The notes beneath the pieces are model-generated. The model was not told the origin of the DNA. It searched no databases and saw only the letters and a program-made list of their open reading frames with translations. Positions 25,583 to 37,867 of a stretch of 64,000 bases of DNA are shown piece by piece (position 1 is the stretch's first letter; every line of letters starts with the position of its first letter). The stretch lies in the NCBI GenBank assembly GCA_020746875.1, contig JAGTJL010000024.1, positions 310,001 through 374,000 of the forward strand, read 5' to 3'. This DNA comes from Rhexocercosporidium sp. MPI-PUGE-AT-0058 (taxonomy: Eukaryota > Ascomycota > Leotiomycetes > Helotiales). A program made the translations under genes and the position numbers.

Positions 25583-27138
25583 CTCGCAGTGGACAAAAAA
25601 AGCGGGAGTAATTAAGCGACCTTATCAAAATCTCACTTAAACACTAGTAATTATAACTCTTATAAAATAATAACAAATATATGTTATTAATAATTTATTA
25701 TTTTACCGTTTAAATTAATATAATCTTATAATTTTTATAGAATCTTATTAACTTATTTATTAATCGTTTCTTACGTTAATCTAGCTTATCCCTTAAGCGC
25801 GAGCTCCTTTAATGTCAGGAGATTAAAGTGAGAGTATTTTCGGATATATTACTTCGGAACCTATTAATAGTTCTCGATAAGAGCAAAATTAAGAGCTCTA
25901 ATATAGTTTTTATAAGTCTCACACTTATTTTTTATTTTTCACGTTATAACGAGGTTACGTGAGCTATACCCGTGACCTAAGTCTTCGTCTTCCTCTAAGA
26001 TAAAATTATTACTAGCGCAAATTTATAAGCTTACGTGCGGCTCTAGGATTTAGTTTTAATATATTTTGTGATTTATTTTTTCGTTAGAATTGCCGACGTC
26101 GTAAAAAATGATATCGCTCTTAAAGTTATAATCGATAGCTATTTAAGCGTAGAGTTTATAGCTTAAGTCTAACTTTTCCCTTTTATTAAGATTGTCTTTT
26201 TTTTTTTTTAACTTTCTTAGTCTTTTTATTTACTTTTTAAATATAATTAAGACAGTCTCGTTCTCCCGGCTTCCTTAGAATATAAAGTCTGCCTTATAGA
26301 CCGAAGGAGAAGTGTACTTTATTAAGGAATCGGACCTTATACTAATCTTCGGCCTTTAGGTATTTCTTTAATATGTCCTTAGCTTACTTTTTCTTCCTCT
26401 TATAAGCGTTTTCATTAAGGTACGACTTTCGGCAAGCTACGCAGTGACGCTATTTATACTGCCTAAGAGCTCGTTAAATAGTCTTCTCTAAGATAAGGTC
26501 TTTATTCTTTTGTTTTACTTTAAACTCTTTTATTAATATATCCTAAGTTATTGTCCGTCTTTTAAAGCTATTATTTTAAATTAACTTCTTTAACTTATAT
26601 ATATTATTTTTAATAAGGAGGGCTTTAGCACCGCGGGTTTCGTTATACGTAAGATTATTATATTAGCGTCGGGCAGGAGTATTAAGAATATTAAGGGAAT
26701 CGGGGTTGTTATATTCTTCGTATAGCCCTTTAATTATATTATATTTATGTGTCTCTAAGACCTCGTTTTCGTCGAATATTTCCTTCCTTGTTATACGTGT
26801 CTTTTAAGGTTTTTTATTTTCTTAAATAATAAGGCGCTAGACGATAGCCTTTGTCGGAGTATTATAGTATTTATACGAGTAGGTGCTATCCTCCTTGAGT
26901 TTACGACGCTTCGCAGGCTAAATCGTAGGTTTTAAGGGGTCGATTTAAGAAAGAGGAGTTATAGGACGAACAGGGCCCGTCTATTAATTACGAGGACCAG
27001 TCCTTGCCATTGTAGTAATATTGAGTCCATCAGAAAGAGCGTGTTTCACTTAGTATTTTAATAATTTAGTCATTATTTTAATGCGGGCGTCGCTACGGGG
27101 ATCGGCTAATTACTCCCGCTTTTTTTGTCCACTGCGAG
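25583..27138. mobile_element. DNA transposon with 32-bp perfect inverted repeats and 5-bp target duplication
   Basis: The left end starts CTCGCAGTGGAC and the right end is the exact reverse complement for 32 bp (25583-25614 and 27107-27138). GCAGT is present directly outside both ends (25578-25582 and 27139-27143). The 1556-bp interior is AT-rich and broken by stops on both strands, so a transposase is not recognisable. CAGTGG-type ends recall Tc1/mariner or hAT families, but the apparent 5-bp duplication fits neither standard (TA or 8 bp). The element split the boundary of the solo LTR at 27143-27445. Confidence 0.75.
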
Positions 27139-27142
27139 GCAG

Positions 27143-27445
27143 TGTTGGATTTGACTTCGGTAACTCGTGCCGATTCTACCCTAGAATAGCCGAAGGAGTT
27201 TCCACTGCTTACGCGGCCCGGAAATTATCTTCGTATTCCGGGAAATTACGCTCGTATTTAATTACGTAGCCCGTATAAGCTACGTAATTAGTTACGTAGT
27301 CGTAGAAGCTTCTAGAGAAGCTATTATTTTTGTATATAGCTACCGAAGAGCTCTTCTAGCTCTTCAAGCAAGCAATTCTCTCTCTTTGATCACGTGTTCT
27401 CACCTACTGCGCTTCCTCTTTCTGATTGGCTCGCCATTTCTCACA
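27143..27445 (-). mobile_element. Solo LTR (TG...CA), 303 bp, minus orientation
   Basis: Read on the minus strand it starts TGTGAGAA and ends CCAACA, the TG...CA ends of an LTR. It is about 95% like the copy at 40361-40671. Its target duplication AGCAG is at 27446-27450 on one side and at 25577-25581 on the other, displaced because a DNA transposon later inserted exactly at the LTR edge. No internal retrotransposon sequence or second LTR is present, so it is a product of LTR-LTR recombination. Confidence 0.8.
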
Positions 27446-28335
27446 AGCAGCATAACTGAATATAAACCTTTGCTATTAAAACTGAAGCGCGGCATAAGAC
27501 GACACAAGATGGACACTCCTTAAGTTATAAGGCACGTTTGATATCCTACTCGTATAATGTTTTCTTTAAGCATATAATTTATTATTAATATGTACTTTCG
27601 AGTCGATACCAAGGAAAACTGGTTAGTGTAAGGCGTTGCGGATATTGGCGGCTGGGATAGTCGAGCGTGATCCCGGTCTTGGGCGTTTATTACTCTTCTT
27701 TTATTTCTCGATGTCTTCTTTCTTAATTTCTTAAAATATAAGGCTATCGACTAAGAGAAGGTTTGAATCTACTTATAACGTTAAACTTTGTGGTAATATT
27801 TCGGGACCACCGAAGATGATTATACCAGCTAAGTACATATTAGTGAAGAGATCGAGAACGAGCGGTGGGGCATTAATATTGGCTCGAGCTACAAGAATGG
27901 CATAAAGGAAGCTGTGAACCAGGTTCGCAAGTTTAACAATACGAAGAGCGGATAAGACATGGATACCAAAGGTAAAGCTATGGCAGAAGATATTAGACTC
28001 TAAGTACTTCAAAAGATTATATTTACTTCCAAGTGGATATTCAACTGGTAACATGTCTTTCTCTTAGTAATACTGTAACGTTAATCTTAGAAAGCCATGA
28101 CCTCATATGGGTATTTAACAAATACGTCATGGGATGAGCCTGTTACTCTTTGTATCAGAAAACGTCACCATATCTAATGACGTATTGGATATTCAAAAGC
28201 ATATGGGCATGCACATAAAGAAGAGTCCTCGGTCTACAGCTCTTTATTCTCTCTTCAGCACACTTATTTCGAAAAGAGTTCCTATTTCTTGCTCAGTACA
28301 CCTCACTTCATCGAAAATACATTCACCTATCCAGG
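27446..28335. other. Intergenic stretch upstream of con-6
   Basis: AT-rich at its left end, then of normal composition. A 93-codon open frame on the minus strand (27773-28054) has hydrophobic segments but no domain I recognise. The right end is the promoter side of con-6. Confidence 0.4.
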
Positions 28336-28704
28336 ATGGAAGGACTGTCACCAGAGGATAAATCCAATATTGTCCGAGGACACAAGGCGGCGATCAGTAA
28401 TCCGAGTATGACAAATCGGCTTTAAACTGCATTCAAATCTAACTTAATAATTATCTAGACGTTTCGGACGAGGCAAAGTCAAACTCGCAGAATGTGATAG
28501 ACGAGCTGGGAAATGCTCACTATGGTCAAGAAAACGCTAAAAGTAAAGACGAAGGGAATGTCTTGCGTGGTTACAAAGCGTACGGAGTAATTGTCCAGAG
28601 AAAGGTTCAATGACTTATATATCCATAGAACAATCAGCAATCCTGGAGTCTCGGACGAGGCAAAGCAGCATGCGCAGCAAAAGTTGGATGAAGCAGGCCA
28701 GTAA
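28336..28704 (+). CDS. con-6: Con-6 family conidiation protein, 3 exons
   Basis: The exons are 28336-28405, 28459-28579 and 28629-28704, with introns of 53 bp (gtatga...tctag) and 49 bp (gtacgg...catag). Spliced, they give 88 residues. The protein has the two tandem Con-6 motifs: NPNVSDEAKSNSQNVIDELG followed by GNVLRGYKATISNPGVSDEA and KQHAQQKLDEAGQ at the end. The small hydrophilic Con-6 proteins accumulate during conidiation in Neurospora and relatives and are lost on germination; their molecular role is not settled. Length (about 80-90) and intron positions between motifs fit the family. It is an intact gene lying in a transposon-rich neighbourhood. No single exon is long, so it is easily missed. 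Confidence 0.88.
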
Positions 28705-30230
28705 ATGTGAGATGGAGTATGTTTAGGAGATTTAGTAATTCTATTATATGTGCTATACAATGGAAGATTTCGCTGAATGCCCCGGAGATGTATTGTCCAT
28801 GAGCTTCCGCGGGCCCTTTATTTTTCAGATGAAAGTTAAAATACCTCGTCATATAATTGAAGTTTTAAGGGCGCAGCTTCAGCAAATGCTCAAGCATATC
28901 AATCACTTCGGCAGGATATTCCATGTTTCTGTTTTAGCTTTAATTCATTTGTGGAAATAACACGACAAGTACTGGTTTCGATCAGGAGCAAAAATACCCA
29001 TTCCAAGGAAAAGAACGTCTGCATTAGTTATGTCTCCATTTGATAATAAAGAGTAAAGATAGGAATTGGAAAGAGCGGTCAGGCATACTTAAGCCGGTCT
29101 TCAGCTCTTGGCTCGAAGCAAACTTCCACCACACCAGAAATCAAGCTGTACTATCCCTGTAAAATTCCGGCTCACATCACAAAAGAAGAACAGAACCTGT
29201 GAAGTTTCCTTTGATATATAACGTCAGATTCTATTCAAGTGCTTCACGTCATAGACTCTTGAATTCTATGGCTGATGTACCTTCCGTACATGACGTCGCT
29301 TCAACTCCATAGAATGATGGCGTAGTCACAGACAAGCGCTGTTCAAGCGACGTCGCTGACGTGGCCATCGCTAGAAAGCCAACCGCATCACCATCGGAGG
29401 GCCAGTGTTCGAAGTCCTCCAGGCCGATAGACCCACTGCTATTGGGGTATTTCTGCATGAGTTCATGGTTACATACCCTAGTTCCTATATATCTTGTTTC
29501 GACGCGATCCCTTTGCAGGAGTCGTGACTTGTTATCCCATACATAAGTCCAGATTCAGAACATCCATTTCCAATTACTAATTTTGACAGTACCACCAGCG
29601 CCGAGAAGATAATTGAGCACTTGTAAGGGCCCGGTTCTAAGCCGTTCGTAGCAAGCTACACAAGCCCCCGTTGAGGATCTTTATCAGTCAGTAACGGAAC
29701 TCACAGACCCAGGTGATGACTTCTTTGATAATGGTATGCATACTCCTTTACATTGCTTTCAATCACTCAAAACGTTGATATCCTCTAGTGCACAACTCAG
29801 TTATAGCCTGCGAAACTGTTGGCCCGAGAGTCCACTAGCTCGAACGGATGCAACTGTATGTTAGGCGGCTCCATAGTTGGCATTGTCATCGGATCGATAA
29901 TAGGCACATTGTTGATCTTATGACTGATATATACCGCCAGAGTCGAGTCAAACACCCCTAGGGAGGAGTCATCGGCGAGGAGGGAGCGGCGATCACGCCG
30001 CAATTCAAGGAGAGGGAGTCATTCGACGTAAAATATACGATTGAGATATAAATAGAAGCGGACGATACATTTGGTTCCAATAAGTACAAGCTGTACCAGA
30101 CCTGAACTTAGCGAAAGGCGGGGCTTTTGATAGTCCTCGATTTTGAGGATTTTTTCCTTGTCTCGAGTTGATTGACAGGAGTTCTGGATTGAACCAAAGG
30201 CACAGTGGTATAATATATGTATCCCAGGAC
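28705..30230. other. Intergenic stretch between con-6 and SDR gene
   Basis: Nothing recognisable in either strand beyond the convergent 3' flanks. Short open frames at 28748-28960, 29249-29458 and 30005-30262 have no conserved motif. Confidence 0.4.
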
Positions 30231-31406
30231 CTATCGGTCAGCTCCTTGTGTCCGGCGAGCATTCTGGTCCTTTTCCGGCTCTTTAATTCTTGCCCATCCC
30301 CTCAATGGAGCATTGGTAATACTAGCAATAGTAAGTTGCACGCTGCGCGGCGCCAATTGCATTGCAAGAGAGGTGAAGGCAGAGTTCCAGGAGCTGAATA
30401 CCATTCTCTTGCCTTTACACAGTCCGCTATACCCGGCAAGTGCCACCGCTTTTGGATCCTCTACTGCACCACTAGCCGCCATCATGAACGTCTCCTCCGC
30501 ATGTGCACGTGTGATGAATTGCGTATGAGTCGGGCCAGGTAAGAGTTGAGTGTTGACAATGCCAGGATATGCTCGGAGTTCGATTGAGAGTGCTTCGGAG
30601 AATGCGCGCAAGTAGTGTTTTGTTGCATGGTACACGTTTTGCCCGGGACTAGCCATAAAACCTATGATATATTAGGAAGTCTCATCCTGTTTAAAATATG
30701 CGAATCTAGCGTGCTCACCGCCAACGCTCGTTATCTGAAGCAGCCATCCGTAGCCTCGCTCGACCATGTCTTTGCCGAAGAGTTGCGTCAACTGTACGGG
30801 TGAGACGCAATTCAATGTTGTCATCCGCTCCACCAGTTCAATTGACTGTGAGAAGGTATCACCTGCACCACCAAGCCCTGCACCATTCACCAAAACATCC
30901 ACTTTATATCCTTTCTCTATAACCTGGTCATAGAGTTGCTTCGCTGCACCGGGAAGAGACAGATCTGACGAGATGGTATGTGCACTCTTTCCATATTTCT
31001 CCTCCACATTCCGTCGAACGGCCTCAAGCTGCTCCTCGTTCCGTCCAACTAGAATCAAGTCGTGCCCCTTTTTCGCGAAAATGTAACTCAGCTCTGCACC
31101 GATACCACTCGAGGCACCAGTGATGAGTACCAGACCCTCCGGGGTTTTTGGGCGAGGAAACCAAAGGCGTAGAGGTAAAATGACTGCTGCTGGCACAAGT
31201 ACGGAGAGCTTGATGAATGAGGGGAAGAAGAAAGCCGAGCACACAGCGGCAACGGTCGTTGTAAATGTGATTAGATCGATATTCGTATCGTCAAGTACCA
31301 ACCACCGAGGCGCGAAGTGAGCTTGATTGCCATTATCGATAGCTTTGTGGGAAGGCTGCTCGTGAGCCTTGTGCTTGCCTTCTGGTCCGGCGTGTGTAGC
31401 TGCCAT
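30231..31406 (-). CDS. Membrane-anchored short-chain dehydrogenase/reductase, 2 exons
   Basis: The exons on the minus strand are 30719-31406 and 30231-30661, separated by a 57-bp intron (gtgagc...catag), giving 372 residues from the ATG at 31406. The frame continues upstream to 31571 but this Met gives the conventional start. Residues 45-82 are two hydrophobic segments, a likely ER or lipid-droplet anchor. The Rossmann motif TGASSGIG is at 96-103, NGAG follows in the middle, a Ser lies in ITSVGG, and the active site YHATK is at Tyr240-Lys244. It resembles the very-long-chain 3-oxoacyl-CoA reductase / 17-beta-HSD-like branch of classical SDRs. The cofactor is probably NADP(H), since a basic residue follows the first beta-alpha unit (VGRNEE). 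No defect is seen. Confidence 0.85.
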
Positions 31407-31704
31407 TTTGGTCGACAACGAAGTACTGAATTCGAAGCTGCGTGAATATGATATGGTCCTTAGCTTTGCCGCAATCCGAAGAATCTTTGCGTTAGAAACC
31501 CCGATTGCAGGCTGAGCCTGACTTAACAAAATAAACATTCGCGGAAAAGGCGACACGTCATTACCCTGCACAGTCCATCAGGTCTGTTCGTGACGTATGT
31601 AGAAAGAAACAAGCGAATTTCAGTATGCAATATGTTGTGTGAATTATATGACGTATGCCTGAATAAGAGCTGAGATAATTGGTATATTCTGTAAACTCGT
31701 GTTA

Positions 31705-33536
31705 ACGTCGAGCACCCCCCTTCCGCTTATCCTCCCCTTCCGCTTATTTCGCGTAATATTAGTACTTTCTATTTAATACTTAATAATTCTATTTTACGTT
31801 AACTTTTATATAAGAAATTATAGAGTCAGAATCTCTTTTTAATTCTGGTTCTATTAATATAATTTAACGCTTTTTAGCCGTAATTTAAGCTGCTAAAATA
31901 ATACGTGTTATTATAAATTTAGAATTTAAATTAGTTTAGACTTTTCTTTTTTTCTTTAGCTTTAATTATTTTAATTGCTTTTTTAATTCTTTAATTTTTA
32001 TATTTGCTTTCTTTAATTCGTAATCCTTTTTATTAAATCTTTTTATAATCTTCTTAAAAAGTAAACGTTACGTCGGATATTAATTATGTGATTCGCTTAT
32101 TAAAGTGCGTATTTATAAACGAAGATCTTTTATAGCTTTAAGAGTTTATAATTAAATAAAAGTATTAAAAGGCTCGAGAAGTAGCGTTATTATTTTATAA
32201 GACTTTTAGAAAGCCGGAGCTATCGATTTATTATTATTTTTTAATAATAATAGGCTTATTAAAGGTTTCGCTAAAAATACCGGCTATAATCTATTAATTC
32301 TTTACTTAGATTTAATATTAAAAAGAGTAATAATATTTCGGCGTGCTTTTTAATAATAAAAAAGGAAATTGCGCTTACTAATTAGCATAAAATCGATTAA
32401 AGAACTTAATTTATATAATTCCTTCCGATAAGCGCGCTTTAGCGTAAAGAAAACCGTCAAATTTAAAAGTTATAAGACGTATAACATATATATAAGTAAA
32501 TATAATAAATATATATTATTTTTAAGATACTTTTAAAGGAATTCCGTAGTCTTATAGCTTCCGTAGCTGTTTAGAATAAGAAGTCTTATTAAATGATTAC
32601 GTGGATCCGTTTAAAGAATAAATACTTTTATTAGCTATTTAAGAGTTGTATTATTAGTCGTTTACTTATTATCAGTTGTAATAAAGTATTAATTATTAAA
32701 TACGTTTAATTAAGACGGAAACTATTATTATTATATTGATTTTCTTTTGTAAATTATAAGAGGTTATATAAAGACTCTAGTTATAAAGATATATTTAATA
32801 ATTAACATTTAAGTACGTAAGCCTAGCTATTTTCCTTAAATCTTACGCTTTTCGGCGTGCCTTATAACGAATTTATTAAAATTATAGCTTTTTATAATAT
32901 CGGTCTCGTTTATATTTTATCGTTAATTAACTAAAATGGCTTTAATAGCTGGGATTTTTAGTTTTTAAAACTAAAGCTTAATAACTTCAGAATAAGCGTA
33001 ATTAATACATATAGAATCGATATATATTTGCTTTTTTGTCTTTAAAATAAGATTCCGTATTAAAAACTTATAAATTTAATATCTTCCGAGTAATAAATAG
33101 TCTTTTTAAAGAGCTAAAAGTCTTTCTTTAAAAATCTTAACTTATGTATACGTAATTCCATAGTTAAAAGACTCTTAAGTTAAAATTTAATTAATTAATT
33201 AACTCTTTATTACCGTAAGTAATCTTTATAAATAGTTAATACTTTCTTAACGTGATAAAGTAGTTGCGTTACGGCCACGAAATGTAAACCTCGGAATACT
33301 TTACTTAAGCGATGCCTTTCGTAAAGACTTATTATTTGCGATTTCTATAAGCGTAAATATAACGTTATACTCGATATATTAAGGCTTTATAATAAGAGTA
33401 AGTTATATTTTAAATTTAAAAAGAATTGATTAAAGAATTAAAGAGTAATTAATTATTTAAGTTAGTAGGTAGATATAGCGGTGAGTTAAGCGAGGTGGGC
33501 GGAAGGGGGGGTGGGCGGAAGGGGGGTGCTCGACGT
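31705..33536 (-). mobile_element. Fot1/pogo-like DNA transposon, copy 2, inverted, RIP-inactivated
   Basis: A complete 1832-bp copy of the element at 4362-6195, in the opposite orientation. TA duplications are at 31703-31704 and 33537-33538, and both ends carry the ACGTCGAGCACCCCCC terminus. The interior aligns base by base with copy 1 with many scattered transitions. The transposase frame is ruined by stops. It separates the two short-chain dehydrogenase genes and ends 183 bp before the start of the second. Confidence 0.92.
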
Positions 33537-33718
33537 TACCTGATGTCATTGCAAATGACGTCTCAATTGCTGCAACAAACCGTTACAAGGCGGCAGGCAC
33601 AACGTCTCCCAGGGGGGGTTTGAAAACGATATCATTCACAAATTTACTGCAGGCCTCCCTGAAAGAGTTACGAACAAATTATCATAAATCAAACTTCCTA
33701 TCGTGATAATCCTTCAAT

Positions 33719-35040
33719 ATGCAGTCCGTCCTCCACCCCATCGTCGGGTCTGAGAAGGTCGCCCACGATCTCAGTGGCCGCACAGCTGTTATCACCGGTG
33801 GAGCTTTTGGAATCGGGCAAGTAACGTTCTAGAGACCGTGATGGGGGTCGTGATGATAACCAGAAGCCAGTTATGAGATTGCGCGAGCATTTGTCCAACA
33901 GAATGCGCGAGTAATCATGATTAATCGCAAAGAAGACCAAGGCAACAATGCCATTTCCGAAATTAAGAAGGAGATTGGAGAACAGGCACAGATTGAGTGG
34001 CTACCTTGCGATCTAGGCTCGCTCAAGGAAGTTAAGGAGGTATTCGGTCGTATTGCTAAGGCCGAGGAACGGCTGGACCTGGTACGTGTGATAACAGAAT
34101 TGAATCCACCTCGTATAACTTTATTGACACTCTTCTAAAGCTCATTCTCAGCGCCGGTATCAACGCGAATCAATACGGAGAGGACGCTGATGGCATCGAC
34201 CGACACTTTGGAGTGAACTGGCTCGGCCAATTCTACGCCGTAAACCTCCTCTATCCCCTTCTCCAAAAGACCTCTCGACTACCAGATACGCCTGCCCCTC
34301 GCATTGTGTTCGAAGCTTCCGAAATGCACCGAGGCGCACCGTCAACTGTGCACTTTGGATCTCTGGAAGAGATTAACAATCCCGAACTCGGCAGCACCCA
34401 CTTGTACGGGAGGTCAAAACTGGCCATCATCTTGGGTGTCAAGTACGGCTTAGTGAAACGGGTGATTGAGAAGAATCGTGACAATATCTTCGCGCTTTCC
34501 GTTCACCCTGGCGCTGTACGTTCTCCCCACCCGCTCCAGAACACCGACCTGACGTTGAATAGGTGAACACGGCTATGCAGCAGCAGTGGAAGAACGCGTA
34601 CCCGGGACTGTTCGGCAAAATCATCACTGCTGTTATGCTAGCTGGAGGTCGTGACGTTGAGCAGGGCTCATATAGTGCTTTGTAAGTCACTTTTTAAGCC
34701 CTTGATGGGTTGGTTATGCTGTAGACACCACTAACGTAATTATAGATATGCCGCAACAGATCCCGAAGTTGAAGAAAAGGGTTGGAACGGTTTCTACTTG
34801 ATTGATCCTGTAAGTCCTTAACTTACTAAAGTTTTCTGGCTGTGGAAGACCTCCGTTATAGCCTGTTTGCCTCTACTGCGCTTGTTTTGCCAACTAACAT
34901 CCGTCCAGGGAAAGCCAGGAAAAGAGAGCAGCCAGGCCTCAGATCCTGCTCTCGGCGCTGCTTTGTGGGAGTTGAGCGAACGTCTCGTGAAGGAAAGTGT
35001 TGGCCCAGATGCACTTGTTCCTTGGGACAATCATGATTAG
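33719..35040 (+). CDS. Short-chain dehydrogenase (retinol-dehydrogenase-like), 6 exons, GC-AG first intron
   Basis: The exons are 33719-33816, 33871-34081, 34141-34515, 34563-34681, 34746-34809 and 34909-35040. Phases close to 332 residues ending PWDNHD. The first intron has a GCAAGT donor: only that choice keeps the frame and gives TGGAFGIG-YEIARAF at 26-40. Other SDR marks are ARVIMINRKEDQG, CDLGSLKEV, LSAGIN, a Tyr-x-x-x-Lys in LYGRSKLA, and SVHPGAVNT. This is the layout of WWOX/retinol-dehydrogenase-like fungal SDRs, NADP-dependent reductases often found in secondary metabolism. The upstream region is only 183 bp from transposon copy 2, so its promoter may be affected. Confidence 0.87.
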
Positions 35041-36486
35041 ATGGATTACAGAGGCGAATAATCTACTCTTACTGCGTGTTACTCAATTAAATGGATATCC
35101 GCTTCCAATGACAAATGTACATTTCATACATCGATGTGAAAGCTTGGACCTAGGTTTTTCGCCATGCAAGGTTTTATAGTCCCATCTACAATTTTAGAAA
35201 ATAATTGAAGGTTCTCTTGATAAGAGCTTGTTATGGTTGTAGCCTTGCGCACCTCGCGCGCCATGGCTTATGGTAGGAAGTTAATTTCCCGCCCGAAAGC
35301 ACAACGGGCGCTCCCGTCGTCCCACCTGTTGCGTGCAGTGGCGCTCTGTTTCTACTCCAAGAACCTCTTCTCTCTTTGCCCCACCTCATTCATACTAACC
35401 ACAGACAGATCAAACCATGATCACGGACACAGAAACCGTCTGCCTGCGCCAAAATGGTTCCACCAACTTTTTCCTACCGGGCTAGTCATGGGATGGAAAC
35501 CAATTGTGATATTTTAAGTGCTTAGATTTGGAAACCAGAAGACTTGCGCTATGAATTGAAGCAACCAGGGGTAAAAGCATATTAAACCATCTCCCGGTTG
35601 TAATCGACTTTTCAGTAGGTAGATAGGTTCCATAGACTTTTAGAATACACGTGCCCGGTCCGGATGAATAACTTTGATGTCGTCCCATTTATCCAATGAC
35701 CGGGGCCTTAAAACCCATTACGAGTCGACATTTATAATCGGCGTGACGTGCTTCCTTCCGCGACGTATTGATGCAGACAATTCGTGAGATGTATATAACT
35801 CTGCGGTATTGATGGATAACGATGTAACTTACCTGCCCTGGAACATCAATGCGATGATGGAGAACACCCTTCGTTGCGTCAGATGTCCCCAGCGAAGAAG
35901 CCAGGTTCTTAGCTTTTCTACAATCTTAGCTAGCAACGGCCTTTGTCCATATACCTCCGCCTACCAGGAAGCTTCACACAGGTATCTTGAAGGGGATCTG
36001 AAGAATTGCATCGAACTCATATCGTAAATAATACATGCATGCTCGCATGACCATTTCAAGAAATCGCACCATGCCTCTTTTGAGCATTGAGAGACGATCA
36101 AACCGAGAGGAATTAATCGACGTACGAAAATATTCTCTTCAGACCCCTGCGACATATCAAACCTTTGGCCGTACGTCATGCAGTTCTCTCATCATGATGT
36201 ATATGTATTTTACGTGTGTAGATGGGTTTCTTGGGTCCATGCCAATCAGGCCCATTTCGGCTGCGGGGAGTGCTTCAAAGAGGTAGTGCTCTGGTACTCC
36301 GCGTAGCGACGTTACCAGGATCAGATATTCTACATGACGACACAACGATAGGTACCCTGCAGAAGATTCAGATACAAGAGTAGGCGGTAGCCGTCAATGA
36401 TTTCGATTGATATCACTTTGCTTGATATCCATCCAAGGCTCCTCCAGGTCAGGCATTGTGCACGGTTACAGCAAGTTTAATTAATC
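35041..36486. other. Intergenic stretch
   Basis: No recognised gene. Several frames of 60-95 codons lack conserved motifs. Composition is normal. Confidence 0.4.
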
Positions 36487-37867
36487 ATGTTGTACCCCAA
36501 AGTGGCAGTGCTGGCCCTGATTGGCCAGGCTGTCGCAGTTCCAAACCAACAGGTATCCGAGGCAGTTTACAGTGCCAGCCGCTCCTCTTTTGTAAGCAGC
36601 CTGCTCAGCTCATACTCCAGTGCTGTTGCCGCCACGACGCCCCCACCAGCAACAACTACTGGTGCCATATCAACAACGATTCTTGCGGCAAGCATCCCGC
36701 ATCTCCCTCCCGGCCCGGACGCAACTTCGTACCCACGTGATGGGCAGCTCCACGGGGATCAGCCTGCGCCATATACCCCTTCAGGGGGTCTCGGGACAAA
36801 CGGTAGCGAGCCTGTTTATGTTCCGCAAACCGATTTCGACTTCCAGTCAATGGTAGGTAGATGTTCATCCTAATACAGTACAGTACTGTACTGTACTGTA
36901 CTGTGTTGTACTGCCCATCAGTACATAAGCATCGCTAACCCTTCGGACCTGCTAGGCACTAGCACTCTACCAAGAATACATAGAGCTAGACCTCTTCCAC
37001 TGGGCCGTGGAAAGATTCAGCCCTGAGGAGTTCGAGGAAGCTGGCATCAACGCCGAAGGGCAGTTCCTAATCAAGTATATGGGTGACCAGGAGATCGGCC
37101 ATGCAGAGCTCATCCGCAATATGCTCGGGCCCGCAGCGCCACAGCCCTGCAATTACCGTTATCCCTTCACGACGGTACGAGGCTTCCTCGACTATAGCCA
37201 GAAGAACACGCGGTATGGCGAGTCCGGCGTGCTAGGCTTCCTCGCGCACCTGAACTCCCGCCCAGCAGCCGACCTGATCTCTCAGACTATCACGGTCGAG
37301 TCACGCCAGCAGGCCATCTTTCGCCAGTTCAAGGGCCTCTTCCCTATGCCATTCTACTTCGTCCCCGGCGTCCCGCAGTCATGGCAGTGGACCCTTCTCG
37401 CACCGGATATCGTCAGCTGTCCCGCGAACCAGACCCGGCTGATCTGGCAGAACTTTCCGGCCCTCAAGATCTTGAACAATCCGGAGAGCAGCTTCAGCGA
37501 GGCAGCCAGTACGCACAACGTCGTCACACCGCTCAGTGAGCCTGGCCGCCAGGTTGATCTCTCGTGGGAGTTACCCGGTAAGCTGGTTGGCCCGAATCTC
37601 TCGTACGTCACCAATACGACGGCTGGTGCTCCCCAGTTCGTGGCCTGGGTGTCGCAGTTGAATGTCACCTACTCGCCATTGGTTAACATCAGCGGCACGA
37701 CTGGCTCGACTATCCAACCTCACGGAACAACACTGGGAGGAGCCCCGGCCATCAACGGTACCGTGTTCGTCGCCTTGACTAACGCTGATCTGTTCGTCAC
37801 ACCATTCAACATCTCCATGATCAACCCACATGTCGTCGCTGGGCCGGCGTTATACCAGGCAGGCTAG
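36487..37867 (+). CDS. Rds1-like secreted protein with ferritin-like domain, 2 exons
   Basis: The exons are 36487-36852 and 36956-37867, joined by a 103-bp intron (gtaggt...ctag), for 425 residues. Residues 1-17 are a signal peptide (MLYPKVAVLALIGQAVA). A Ser/Thr/Pro-rich stretch runs to about 115. From 123 the ferritin-like region reads ALYQEYIELDLFHWAVERF, then YMGDQEIGHAELIRNML. The Glu and His spacing fits the di-iron ferritin-like family (Ferritin_2) found in the yeast stress protein Rds1 and its filamentous relatives. The C-terminal half (PFYFVPGVPQSWQWTLLAP onward) is a beta-rich part conserved in this group. Rds1 genes respond to nutrient or stress signals; enzyme activity is not established. 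No defects are seen. Confidence 0.83.
36874..36912. repeat. Palindromic TACTG/CAGTA microsatellite in an intron
   Basis: Interleaved CAGTA and TACTG pentamers make a self-complementary run inside the only intron of the Rds1-like gene, and lengthen it to 103 bp against the usual 45-60. Confidence 0.8.

Noticed and set aside
36874..36912. CRISPR-like or regulatory array
   Set aside because: Simple palindromic microsatellite without spacers, and the organism is a eukaryote.
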